Shown here piece after piece: positions 1 to 6,545 of a DNA stretch of 6,908 bases. The notes below the pieces were generated by a model that searched no databases, had not been told where the DNA came from, and saw only the letters and a program-made list of their open reading frames with translations. Source of the stretch: Alphaproteobacteria bacterium UBA7314 (GTDB taxonomy: Bacteria > Pseudomonadota > Alphaproteobacteria > MPNO01 > UBA830); the NCBI GenBank assembly GCA_002471575.1, contig DKQG01000050.1, positions 102,230 through 109,137 on the forward strand, in the 5' to 3' direction. Made by a program: the position numbers and the translations under genes. How positions within the stretch are numbered: position 1 is the first letter of the stretch; each line of letters starts with the position of its first letter.

Positions 1-552
1 AGCCCGAACGGCGGACCGCCAACAGAAAACGCGCCAACAGGGGCGGTAGTGCGATGACCGTCGGACGCGTCGCCTGCGCAGCACGCGTCAGCGACTTAAA
101 TCTCCTGGCGAGCCGAATGTGGGCCTGTCTGGCGTCGCGCTGTGTTGCCTCAGACATAGCGATGGCGACCGGCGGCACTAGCAGCAAATTCCCATCCGGG
201 TTACGCCGGCAGTCAATTTCCAGCCCATTTGCCATACGGCGCGGCGTCGTTCCATGACACCTGCACGACCGGATGATCGTCTTTGCCTCTAATTGGCGAT
301 CCAGGTCTGTTCGGACGCCGCAAGTCCGCGCCTTTCCTTGGCCGTTATTTTTCGGGTTCAGACATAGCCTTCACCGGATTTTTCCGCATCGGTGATATGG
401 CCGGTGGCGCGAACAAACGCGGCAAAGGCCCGGTTGGTAATATCGGTTTCGGACATGCAGTGCGGCGCGACTGTCATGGTCCGCGGCCTTTCGTTGGCGT
501 TTCCCCTTGCGTCGCATATCGTAAACGCACCGGCGGCGCCGGGCGCATCTCG
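1..552 (-). pseudogene. Decayed FGE-sulfatase (formylglycine-generating enzyme family) gene, runs off left edge
   Basis: On the minus strand this stretch reads as a broken member of the FGE-sulfatase family (PF03781), whose members include sulfatase-activating enzymes and EgtB/PvdO-like proteins. Homology starts near 552. The N-terminal half (frame with codons ending at 358) contains SETDITNRAFAAFVRATG (453-400) and AEKSGEGYV, then hits TGA at 360-358. The relic continues one frame over with KGADLRRPNRPG, DDHPVVQVSWNDA (281-243), then WAGN*LPA*PGWEFAA (227-180), which matches the family's WAGKRLPTEAEWEFAA with Arg and Glu replaced by TGA (215-213) and TAA (203-201). Next comes RYV*G, matching RYPWG with Trp replaced by TGA (152-150). 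TTAPVGAF (50-27) is the usual mid-protein motif. Further stops are TAA at 347-345 and 98-96. The catalytic cysteine region would lie beyond position 1. The open N-terminal frame extends to an ATG at 612, but residues above about 552 are not recognisable. One frameshift plus at least five stops make a functional product very unlikely. Confidence 0.85.
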
Positions 553-617
553 ACTGCCGATAAAGGTCCAATTCAAAGCCCCGCGAAAATCGCGAGAAGA
601 TAGGCAAAGCACGTGGT

Positions 618-645
618 TTGGTAATCGGACAGTTCATCGTAAGAT
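618..645 (+). promoter_or_regulatory. Weak candidate sigma70-type promoter for the cupin operon
   Basis: TTGGTA (618-623) and TAAGAT (640-645) are separated by 16 bases, each matching four of six consensus positions. They lie 40 bases upstream of the cupin start, in the only gap large enough to hold a promoter for the plus-strand genes. The match is weak, and a transcript start here has not been shown. Confidence 0.22.
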
Positions 646-685
646 AGACGTTGCCGTATTTGAACAACGACATTGGAGACAAAGC

Positions 686-1177
686 ATGAGCGGCAACGAG
701 GAATTTCGTGGACACGCGGTTGTGATGCAGCCCGGCGACGGGACGAGCTTCTGGCAACCGATGCCGGCCAACGGCCATGCCGAACCAATGCTGTATCCAG
801 GGAACACCAAATTCAGCGATATGTCTATGGGATACCAGACCATCGCGGTCTGCGGTCACGTACGCGAGCATTCCCACGCCGACCAGGTGGAACTGCAGAT
901 CTGCTTCAAGGGCGAGGGCCACGTGTTCGTTGACGGCGAACGCCACGATATCGTGCCTGGCACGTCAATATTTCTCGGCCACGACGTCAAACACGCGATT
1001 TATAACGACGGCGACGAAGACCTTGTTATGTTGTGGGTGATCACACCGGCCGGGCTGGAGGAATTCTTCCAGACGATCGGCCGAGAGCGCCGCCCGGGCG
1101 ACCCCTCGCCGGAGCCGTTCGAACGGCCGACCGACGTGGTCGCCATCGAACGGTCCATGGGCATGAACGATACCTGA
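686..1177 (+). CDS. Single-domain cupin protein
   Basis: A 163-residue protein with one conserved cupin barrel (Cupin_2-like). Cupin motif 1 is at residues 57-76, with putative metal ligands His62, His64 and Glu69 in EHSHADQVE. Motif 2 follows at residues 91-107 (PGTSIFLGHDVKHAIYN), supplying His103. All four usual ligands are therefore present, so a metal-binding enzyme or a small-molecule-binding sensor are both possible. There is no DNA-binding domain, signal peptide or membrane segment. The start at 686 is chosen because GGAGA (674-678) lies 7 bases upstream. The open frame extends back to 392, but that part overlaps the antisense relic and has no cupin character. It heads a plus-strand gene set, 19 bases before the hydrolase gene. 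Substrate unknown; oxygenase, isomerase or lyase roles all occur in this superfamily. Confidence 0.88.
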   Translation: MSGNEEFRGHAVVMQPGDGTSFWQPMPANGHAEPMLYPGNTKFSDMSMGYQTIAVCGHVREHSHADQVELQICFKGEGHVFVDGERHDIVPGTSIFLGHDVKHAIYNDGDEDLVMLWVITPAGLEEFFQTIGRERRPGDPSPEPFERPTDVVAIERSMGMNDT

Positions 1178-1196
1178 CGGAATAGAGGAACATCCC

Positions 1197-1997
1197 GTGC
1201 CAAAAGTCGATATCGGCGACGCCGAGATTTATTACGAGGAAAAGGGCGAAGGCGCACCGATCATGTTCGTGCCGGGTCTCGGCGGCGGCGGCGCTGTCTG
1301 GTCCAATCAAGTGGAGGCACTGTCACGAAATTACAGGACTATCGTCCACGATCATCGCGGATGCGGGCAGAGCACCTATTCGCTAATCGAGTATTCCGTA
1401 GACCAGATGGCGGCCGATGCAATCAAGCTGATGGACGCGCTAGGCATCGACCGAGCGCACTGGGTCGGCCATTCGACGGGCGGTGCCATGGGTCAGATTG
1501 TGGCCCAGGATTATCCCGACCGCCTAGCGTCGTTGGTCCTCAGCGCGACATGGCCGGGGCAGGACGAATATTTCAACCGGGCCTTCGCGGCGCGCAAAGG
1601 CGTGCTGTCCACGCTGGGAACCGTGGAATACGCAAGACATTCGATCCTAACCCTGCTGCCGCCTTGGTACGTGACCGAAAACCCAGACCGGATCATCGAG
1701 ATGGAAAAATATCTGGCAGGATCCGATCAGCCGGTCGAGATCATGGAAAGCCGGATCGATGCGATCTGCGCATTCGACCGCCGCGACCGCATGGGATGCA
1801 TAGACTTACCGGTGCTGGTCATCGTCGCCGAAGACGACATGGTCACACCACGCTACCTCTCGGACCAGCTCGCAGAGGGCGTTCCCGGCGCCGAAAAAGT
1901 GATCCTAAAGACGGGTGGTCACTTCGTCCTTCATGTTCTGGTGCAAGAATACAACGCCGCGTTGATCGATTTCATCCAACGCCACCCCATCGCCTGA
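1197..1997 (+). CDS. Alpha/beta-fold hydrolase, RutD / enol-lactonase-like
   Basis: A 266-residue alpha/beta hydrolase of normal length for the family. The nucleophile elbow is GHSTGG with Ser93, the acid is probably Asp214 in AEDDMVTP, and the base is His242 in GGHF. The oxyanion-hole loop VPGLGGGG (residues 25-32) and the DHRGCGQS motif (52-59) are both typical. The catalytic triad is complete, so hydrolysis of an ester, lactone, enamine or C-C bond is expected. The N-terminal style (VDIGDAEIYYE) and the triad context resemble RutD and 3-oxoadipate enol-lactonase relatives, but none of the rest of the rut or pca pathway is in the window, so neither name is justified. The start is GTG at 1197, supported by AGAGGA (1184-1189) 7 bases upstream. 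It lies 19 bases after the cupin gene and 10 bases before the oxygenase gene, indicating one transcript. Soluble; no signal peptide. Confidence 0.9.
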   Translation: MPKVDIGDAEIYYEEKGEGAPIMFVPGLGGGGAVWSNQVEALSRNYRTIVHDHRGCGQSTYSLIEYSVDQMAADAIKLMDALGIDRAHWVGHSTGGAMGQIVAQDYPDRLASLVLSATWPGQDEYFNRAFAARKGVLSTLGTVEYARHSILTLLPPWYVTENPDRIIEMEKYLAGSDQPVEIMESRIDAICAFDRRDRMGCIDLPVLVIVAEDDMVTPRYLSDQLAEGVPGAEKVILKTGGHFVLHVLVQEYNAALIDFIQRHPIA

Positions 1998-2007
1998 GCC
2001 CGCGCCG

Positions 2008-2673
2008 ATGAACGACCAACCGACACTGGAAGACAATGCGTCGCTACGCGCTATCTTCGCGACGCCCGTGATAGAATGCCCGCTGCCAAACGCTGATGCA
2101 CTGAACGTGGAGCTGAAACGCGTGATCCTTGAACGCGAGAAAGGCGACAAAGGAACCCAGCACAGCAATCTCGGCGGCTGGCAGTCGGGGTGGGATATGG
2201 CTAAGTGGGGCGGCGACGCGTTCGACGAAATTCATCGGGCGGCGCATGCTGTCGCGTCGCAAGCGACATGCGACCGCATAGGCAAACCGGTTCCGGTCAA
2301 ATGGATCAGCAATGCTTGGGCCAACGTGAACCGCGACGGGCACGGTAACGAGTTTCACACCCATCCCGGCGCCTACTGGTCGGCGAGTTACTATGTCGAC
2401 GACGGCGGCGCGGCTAGCGACCCGTCTTTGGGCGGCGAATTCGAAATCCAGGACCCGCGCGGCGTCGCCCCGGCGATGCTGGCACCGTATCTCGCCTTTG
2501 CCATGCCGGGCGGCCAGTCCGTAGGGGTCAGCGAACTGGTGCGGCCGCAACCGGGTTTGCTGCTGATGTTCCCGTCCTGGTTGTCGCATGCCGTGCGGCC
2601 CTATCGCGGCGACGGCGTCCGCATATCTATCGCCATAAACATGACGCCCGCGCCCTTAGGCGCGCAGGCCTGA
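2008..2673 (+). CDS. Putative 2OG-Fe(II) oxygenase (TIGR02466 / PF13759 type)
   Basis: A 221-residue protein matching the layout of the TIGR02466 putative 2-oxoglutarate/Fe(II) oxygenase family. A WANVN segment (residues 104-108) is followed by HTHPGAYWSASYYV (117-130), the EIQDPRG turn (146-152), and the C-terminal block PGLLLMFPSWLSHAV...R (182-205), ending in RISIAIN. Likely iron ligands are His117 and/or His119 with His194, and Arg205 is placed to bind the 2-oxoglutarate carboxylate. The ligand assignment is inferred from family layout. The reaction would be hydroxylation or another oxidation of an unknown small molecule or protein side chain, using O2 and 2-oxoglutarate. The ATG at 2008 has no clear Shine-Dalgarno sequence and lies 10 bases after the hydrolase stop, so translation is probably coupled. 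The stop is 7 bases before gpsA. No signal peptide or membrane helix. Confidence 0.85.
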   Translation: MNDQPTLEDNASLRAIFATPVIECPLPNADALNVELKRVILEREKGDKGTQHSNLGGWQSGWDMAKWGGDAFDEIHRAAHAVASQATCDRIGKPVPVKWISNAWANVNRDGHGNEFHTHPGAYWSASYYVDDGGAASDPSLGGEFEIQDPRGVAPAMLAPYLAFAMPGGQSVGVSELVRPQPGLLLMFPSWLSHAVRPYRGDGVRISIAINMTPAPLGAQA

Positions 2674-2680
2674 TCCGGGA

Positions 2681-3670
2681 ATGAAAATTGCAATCATCGG
2701 AGCCGGCGCTTGGGGCACTGCGTTGGCGGTGGCCGCGCGGCGCGCAGGCCGTGATGTGCTGATCTGGGCGTTGGAGCCGGAGGTAGCGCACGGGATCACT
2801 TACGATAACGAAAACCGGCCGTACCTGCCTCGCGTAAAACTGGATCCGGCGATTCGCGCGACGAACAATCTGGGCGACGTCGCTGTTGCGGATATTGTTC
2901 TGCTCGCCGCACCGGCGCAGCATTTCCGGCGCACCGTCGGACCGCTCGCGGGTCAGATTGCACCGTCGACCCCGCTGATCATTTGCTCGAAAGGCATTGA
3001 GCAGGAAACGCTGGCGCTGATGAGCGAAGCCGTCTCATCGCTGTTTGCAGCGAACCCGATCATGGTCCTGTCGGGGCCGACTTTCGCATCGGATGTCGCA
3101 GCCGGGTTACCGACCGCCGTGACCCTCGCCGCCTACGATATCGATGCAGCGCAGCAGATCGCCAACTGCCTCAGCTCCGAACGGTTCCGGCCCTATTCGG
3201 GCGACGACGTGATCGGCGCGCAGATCGGCGGCGCGATCAAGAACGTGCTGGCCATCGCCTGCGGCATCGCCGACGGCTGCGGCTTCGGCGACAACGCGCG
3301 CGCTGCCCTGATCACCCGAGGGCTCACCGAGCTGACACGGCTGTGCCTAGCCAAGGGCGGGCGGGCGGAGACGATGATGGGCCTGTCTGGCATGGGCGAT
3401 CTGGTACTAACCTGCACCGGCACGCAATCGCGCAATTATTCGCTTGGCCTTGCGATCGGACAGGGCCGCACGCTGGCGGACATTCTGGAAGAACGGAATT
3501 CCGTCGCCGAGGGCGTGTTCACCGCCAGCGCCGCGGTCGCCCTGGCCGATAAACTGGATGTCGACATGCCGATCACCGCGGCGGTCGATGCGGTACTGAA
3601 CCGGGACGCGGATATCGACGACGTCATCGGCGCCCTGCTGGCACGGCCTCTGAAGACCGAGGCAGGCTGA
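2681..3670 (+). CDS. gpsA: Glycerol-3-phosphate dehydrogenase [NAD(P)+]
   Basis: A full-length 329-residue GpsA. It reversibly reduces dihydroxyacetone phosphate to sn-glycerol-3-phosphate, the backbone for phospholipid synthesis, in the cytosol. The N-terminal Rossmann fold opens with GAGAWGTALA (residues 7-16). CSKGIE (102-107) and SGPTFASDVAAGLPT (131-145) follow. The catalytic Lys187 lies in GGAIKNVLAIACGIADG (183-199), and the substrate-binding helix is NARAALITRG (205-214). GLSGMGDLVLTCTG (234-247) and SRN (250-252) complete the family set; all key residues are intact. The start at 2681 gives the canonical MKIAIIGAGAWG opening. It lies 7 bases after the oxygenase stop with only a weak purine stretch (CGGGA) before the ATG, so it is probably cotranscribed. 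In many alphaproteobacteria the gene upstream of gpsA is tsaD; here the cupin/hydrolase/oxygenase set takes that place. Confidence 0.97.
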   Translation: MKIAIIGAGAWGTALAVAARRAGRDVLIWALEPEVAHGITYDNENRPYLPRVKLDPAIRATNNLGDVAVADIVLLAAPAQHFRRTVGPLAGQIAPSTPLIICSKGIEQETLALMSEAVSSLFAANPIMVLSGPTFASDVAAGLPTAVTLAAYDIDAAQQIANCLSSERFRPYSGDDVIGAQIGGAIKNVLAIACGIADGCGFGDNARAALITRGLTELTRLCLAKGGRAETMMGLSGMGDLVLTCTGTQSRNYSLGLAIGQGRTLADILEERNSVAEGVFTASAAVALADKLDVDMPITAAVDAVLNRDADIDDVIGALLARPLKTEAG

Positions 3671-3671
3671 C

Positions 3672-3725
3672 CCGCCATTCCGATTCGCAAGAAGTGGCGG
3701 TGAGGACAGCGGAGGCTCCACCGCC
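3672..3725 (+). promoter_or_regulatory. Competing stem-loops in the gpsA-EVE gap
   Basis: Three complementary segments lie in the 79-base gap: CCGCCA (3672-3677), TGGCGGTG (3695-3702) and CACCGCC (3719-3725). The middle one can pair either with the first (6 bp) or with the last (7 bp, GGCGGTG/CACCGCC), but not with both. This is the geometry of an attenuator or a translational switch, yet no T-run follows, so it is not a standard intrinsic terminator. It ends 9 bases before the AAGGGAG ribosome binding site of the EVE gene. The pairing is seen directly; any regulatory role is inference. Confidence 0.3.
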
Positions 3726-3734
3726 CGAAAATTC

Positions 3735-3741
3735 AAGGGAG
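3735..3741 (+). promoter_or_regulatory. Ribosome binding site deciding the EVE gene start
   Basis: AAGGGAG sits 8 bases before the ATG at 3750. The longer reading frame would begin with GTG at 3741, which overlaps this site and leaves no room for ribosome spacing, so the ATG is preferred. Confidence 0.7.
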
Positions 3742-3749
3742 TGACTCAG

Positions 3750-4163
3750 ATGCAATACTGGCTATTCAAATCCGAACCCGGTGCCTGGTCTTGGGACGAT
3801 CAGTTCAAAAAGGGCGTCGAACACTGGGACGGCGTGCGAAACTATCAAGCCAACAACAACATGAAGGCCATGAAGAGAGGCGACAAAGGCTTTTTCTATC
3901 ATTCGGTGAACGAAAAGCAGATCGTGGGCATCGTCGAGGTCGTGAAGGAACACTATCCCGATCACACAGACGCATCCGGACGTTTCGGCATGGTCGACGT
4001 CAAAGCTATTGAACCGGTGAAGACGCCGGTGACACTGGCAGATATAAAGGCGGAACCGAAACTCGCCGACTTTGCGTTGGTGAAACAATCACGTCTGTCG
4101 GTCGTCCCGGTCGGCAAGGCGGAGTGGAAACTGATCTGCAAGATGTGCGGCGTCAAAATCTGA
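3750..4163 (+). CDS. EVE-domain protein (PF01878, PUA-like fold)
   Basis: A 137-residue protein consisting of a single EVE domain. The hallmark opening YWLFKSEP (residues 3-10) is followed by WSWDDQ, then WDGVRNYQANNNMKAMKRGDKGFFYHS, where the NYQANN and GDKGFFYHS elements form the conserved core. A further typical segment is IVGIVEVVKEHYPD. EVE domains are PUA-like and in other systems bind modified bases in DNA or RNA; stand-alone bacterial versions like this one (YTH/thymocyte-nuclear-protein-1 relatives) have no settled function. Start chosen at 3750 rather than the GTG at 3741 on ribosome-binding-site spacing and because family members begin just before YWLFKSEP. It follows gpsA by 79 bases and precedes the Rieske gene by 7 bases, so it is probably cotranscribed with the latter. 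The gpsA-to-EVE order is common in alphaproteobacteria. Confidence 0.93.
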   Translation: MQYWLFKSEPGAWSWDDQFKKGVEHWDGVRNYQANNNMKAMKRGDKGFFYHSVNEKQIVGIVEVVKEHYPDHTDASGRFGMVDVKAIEPVKTPVTLADIKAEPKLADFALVKQSRLSVVPVGKAEWKLICKMCGVKI

Positions 4164-4170
4164 GGCGGGC

Positions 4171-4503
4171 ATGAGCGACCGGATCCTCCTCTGCCGCGTT
4201 GACGAAATCGACGACCCTGGAAGCAAGGGCTTCGAGAACATCGAGAATCGCGATCCGTTCTTTCTGGTCCGTCGCGGCGGAGAGATATACGGCTACCGCA
4301 ATTTCTGCCCGCATTACGGCGCACCGCTGGACTGGAAGCCGGATGCGTTTCTGTCCTATGAAAAAGACCAGATCCTGTGTTCGATGCACGGTGCATTGTT
4401 CAATATCGACGATGGCAAGTGCACAGACGGGCCGTGCCCGGGTCAGCGGCTGGAAGAGGTGAAAACCGAAATATCCGACGGCGAGATCTACCTAATCGCC
4501 TGA
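4171..4503 (+). CDS. Small Rieske [2Fe-2S] ferredoxin-like protein
   Basis: A 110-residue protein that is essentially one Rieske domain (PF00355). The cluster ligands are complete: Cys46 and His48 in CPHYGAPL, and Cys70 and His73 in CSMHGALF. The C-terminal CTDGPCPGQRL segment (residues 84-94) is the conserved loop beside the cluster. The size and the absence of a transmembrane anchor or signal peptide point to a soluble electron-transfer protein like the ferredoxin component of ring-hydroxylating dioxygenases, rather than the bc1-complex subunit. No oxygenase alpha subunit or reductase lies in the window, so its redox partner is unknown. The ATG at 4171 has GAGG (4162-4165) 5 bases upstream, overlapping the EVE stop, which indicates translational coupling. 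The 4504-4604 gap with its promoter separates it from acs. Confidence 0.92.
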   Translation: MSDRILLCRVDEIDDPGSKGFENIENRDPFFLVRRGGEIYGYRNFCPHYGAPLDWKPDAFLSYEKDQILCSMHGALFNIDDGKCTDGPCPGQRLEEVKTEISDGEIYLIA

Positions 4504-4525
4504 TCCAAAATGGCGAGGTCGATTC

Positions 4526-4554
4526 TTGCCCGCGCCGGTCGAAACAAACATAAT
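4526..4554 (+). promoter_or_regulatory. Sigma70-type promoter for acs
   Basis: TTGCCC (4526-4531) and CATAAT (4549-4554) are separated by the ideal 17 bases. The -10 box matches five of six consensus positions and the -35 box four of six. A transcript start near 4561 would leave a leader of about 45 bases before the acs ATG at 4605. The placement in the only sizeable gap upstream of acs supports it. Confidence 0.55.
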
Positions 4555-4565
4555 TCCAAAAAGCA

Positions 4566-4581
4566 GGTACCCCACGGTGCC
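4566..4581 (+). promoter_or_regulatory. Hairpin in the acs leader
   Basis: GGTACC (4566-4571), a CCAC loop, and GGTGCC (4576-4581) form a 6-bp stem with one G-U pair. It would lie at the very 5' end of the mRNA made from the predicted promoter and ends 12 bases before the AGAGGA ribosome binding site. It could stabilise the 5' end or be incidental. Confidence 0.3.
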
Positions 4582-4604
4582 GCAACTATCGGTAGAGGAT
4601 GAAG

Positions 4605-6545
4605 ATGTCAAAGAACGAATTGTTTCCGGTATCCGCGGATTGGGCGCAACGTGCCCTGTTGGACGAAGCCGGCTATCAGGAAATGTATCGTCAGTCCGTC
4701 GATAACCCGGAGAAATTCTGGGGTGAACACGGCAAGCGGATCGACTGGATCACGCCCTATACCGAAGTCAAGGACGTATCCTACGACCACGACGATGTGC
4801 ATATCCGCTGGTACCACGATGGTACGCTGAACGCATCCGTCAACTGCCTCGACCGCCACCTGGGAAAACGAGGCGACCAGGTTGCAATCATCTGGGAAGG
4901 CGACGAGCCATCAGATTCCAAGACCCTAACCTACCGAGAGCTTTACCAAGAAGTCTGCAAGTTCTCCAATGTCCTCAAAGACAATGGCGTGAAAAAGGGC
5001 GACCGGGTCACGATCTATCTACCGATGGTGCCGGAAATCGCCGTCGCGGTGCTGGCTTGTGCCCGCGTCGGCGCGATCCATTCCGTGATCTTCGGCGGGT
5101 TCTCACCGGATTCAATCGCCGGGCGTATTCACGACTCCGATTCTACAATTATTGTCACGGCCGACGAAGGCATGCGCGGCGGCCGGCCGATCCCGCTAAA
5201 AGGCAATGTCGATGAAGCGCTGAAACAATGTCCGACGATCGAAAAATGCATCGTCGTCAAACGCACGGGTAACGATGTCGGCTGGGAAGACGGGCGCGAC
5301 GTCTGGTACCATGACGCCATGGCGACTGCCTCTGCCGACTGCCCGCCGGAGGAAATGAGCGCCGAAGATCCGTTGTTCATCCTCTACACGTCGGGTTCGA
5401 CCGGCACGCCCAAAGGTGTATTGCACACTACCGGCGGCTATATGGTTTACGCGTCCATAACGCATCAATACGTTTTCGACTATCACGACGGCGACATCTA
5501 CTGGTGTACGGCGGACGTGGGCTGGATCACCGGTCATAGCTATATCGTCTACGGCCCACTGGCCAACGGCGCGACGACGCTGATCTTCGAAGGGGTGCCG
5601 AACTACCCGGATTTTTCGCGCTTCTGGCAGGTCTGCGACAAGCATCAGGTTAACATCTTCTACACCGCGCCAACCGCCATCCGCGCGCTGATGCGCGAAG
5701 GGAATGGACCGGTAGAAGCAACCAAGCGAGACTCTCTGCGCCTGCTAGGCAGCGTCGGCGAGCCGATCAATCCGGAAGCCTGGATGTGGTATTATGACAC
5801 GGTCGGTGGCGGGCGCTGTCCGATCGTCGATACGTGGTGGCAGACAGAAACCGGCGGCATTCTGATCACCCCGCTGCCAGGCGCCACGCCGCTCAAACCC
5901 GGCTCCGCCACGCGGCCGTTCTTCGGCATCAAGCCCGAAATCGTCGACGCCGATGGCAATGTCCTTGACGGCGCGACAGAGGGCAATCTGGTCCTAACGG
6001 ACTCCTGGCCCGGCCAAATGCGGACCGTCTATGGCGATCACGACCGTTTCGTGCAGACGTATTTTTCCACCTATAAGGGCAACTATTTCACTGGCGACGG
6101 CTGTCGCCGTGACGCGGACGGCTATTACTGGATCACCGGCCGGGTCGACGACGTGATCAATGTGTCAGGCCATCGCATGGGCACAGCGGAAGTTGAGAGC
6201 GCGCTAGTAGGTCACCCAAAAGTCGCCGAATCGGCCGTGGTCGGATATCCGCACGACATCAAGGGGCAGGGTATCTACGCCTATGTCACCCTGATGGAGG
6301 GCGAGGAATCATCTGATGAGCTGCGAACCGAGCTGGTGCAGTGGGTGCGCAAGGAAATCGGGCCAATCGCCTCGCCGGATCTAATCCAGTGGGCGCCGGG
6401 ACTGCCGAAGACCCGGTCGGGCAAGATCATGCGCCGAATTTTGCGTAAGATTGCCGCCAACGAACACGACCAGCTCGGTGATACCTCGACGCTGGCTGAT
6501 CCCGCGGTGGTCGATGACCTCTTGAACAACCGGCAGAACCGATAA
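4605..6545 (+). CDS. acs: Acetyl-CoA synthetase (AMP-forming)
   Basis: A full-length 646-residue Acs. It activates acetate to acetyl-AMP and then acetyl-CoA in the cytosol, feeding the TCA and glyoxylate cycles. The N-terminal Acs segment (YQEMYRQSVDNPEKFWGE, about residues 24-41) is followed by the AMP-binding domain. This has the phosphate loop YTSGSTGTPKG (261-271), the substrate-pocket segment DVGWITGHSYIVYGPL (304-319) and WWQTETGG (411-418). The hinge and C-terminal lid carry TGRVDDVINVSGHRMGTAEVE (511-531, hinge Asp515/516) and PKTRSGKIMRR (601-611). The catalytic lysine is Lys607, which in studied homologues is switched off by acetylation. All expected residues are present. The ATG at 4605 is preferred over the in-frame ATG at 4599 because AGAGGA (4594-4599) overlaps the latter and is 5 bases from the former. 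It has its own promoter and is convergent with the DUF1674 gene. Confidence 0.97.
   Translation: MSKNELFPVSADWAQRALLDEAGYQEMYRQSVDNPEKFWGEHGKRIDWITPYTEVKDVSYDHDDVHIRWYHDGTLNASVNCLDRHLGKRGDQVAIIWEGDEPSDSKTLTYRELYQEVCKFSNVLKDNGVKKGDRVTIYLPMVPEIAVAVLACARVGAIHSVIFGGFSPDSIAGRIHDSDSTIIVTADEGMRGGRPIPLKGNVDEALKQCPTIEKCIVVKRTGNDVGWEDGRDVWYHDAMATASADCPPEEMSAEDPLFILYTSGSTGTPKGVLHTTGGYMVYASITHQYVFDYHDGDIYWCTADVGWITGHSYIVYGPLANGATTLIFEGVPNYPDFSRFWQVCDKHQVNIFYTAPTAIRALMREGNGPVEATKRDSLRLLGSVGEPINPEAWMWYYDTVGGGRCPIVDTWWQTETGGILITPLPGATPLKPGSATRPFFGIKPEIVDADGNVLDGATEGNLVLTDSWPGQMRTVYGDHDRFVQTYFSTYKGNYFTGDGCRRDADGYYWITGRVDDVINVSGHRMGTAEVESALVGHPKVAESAVVGYPHDIKGQGIYAYVTLMEGEESSDELRTELVQWVRKEIGPIASPDLIQWAPGLPKTRSGKIMRRILRKIAANEHDQLGDTSTLADPAVVDDLLNNRQNR

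Noticed and set aside
54..603. Plus-strand open frames 54-257 and 283-603
   Set aside because: They are antisense to the FGE-family relic, have arginine-rich, non-family composition and no convincing ribosome binding site.
392..685. N-terminal extension of the cupin reading frame back to 392
   Set aside because: It lies antisense to the FGE relic, has no cupin-like or other recognisable features, and the good ribosome binding site at 674-678 supports the ATG at 686.
371..946. 191-codon minus-strand frame overlapping the cupin gene
   Set aside because: It overlaps the conserved cupin coding sequence and is in a different frame from the FGE relic; its sequence resembles no family I know.
2044..2589. 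181-codon minus-strand frame opposite the oxygenase gene
   Set aside because: It is a shadow of GC-rich coding DNA; the plus-strand frame carries the conserved oxygenase motifs.
5196..5645. 149-codon minus-strand frame inside acs
   Set aside because: It is antisense to the conserved Acs core, including the phosphate loop, with no recognisable domain.
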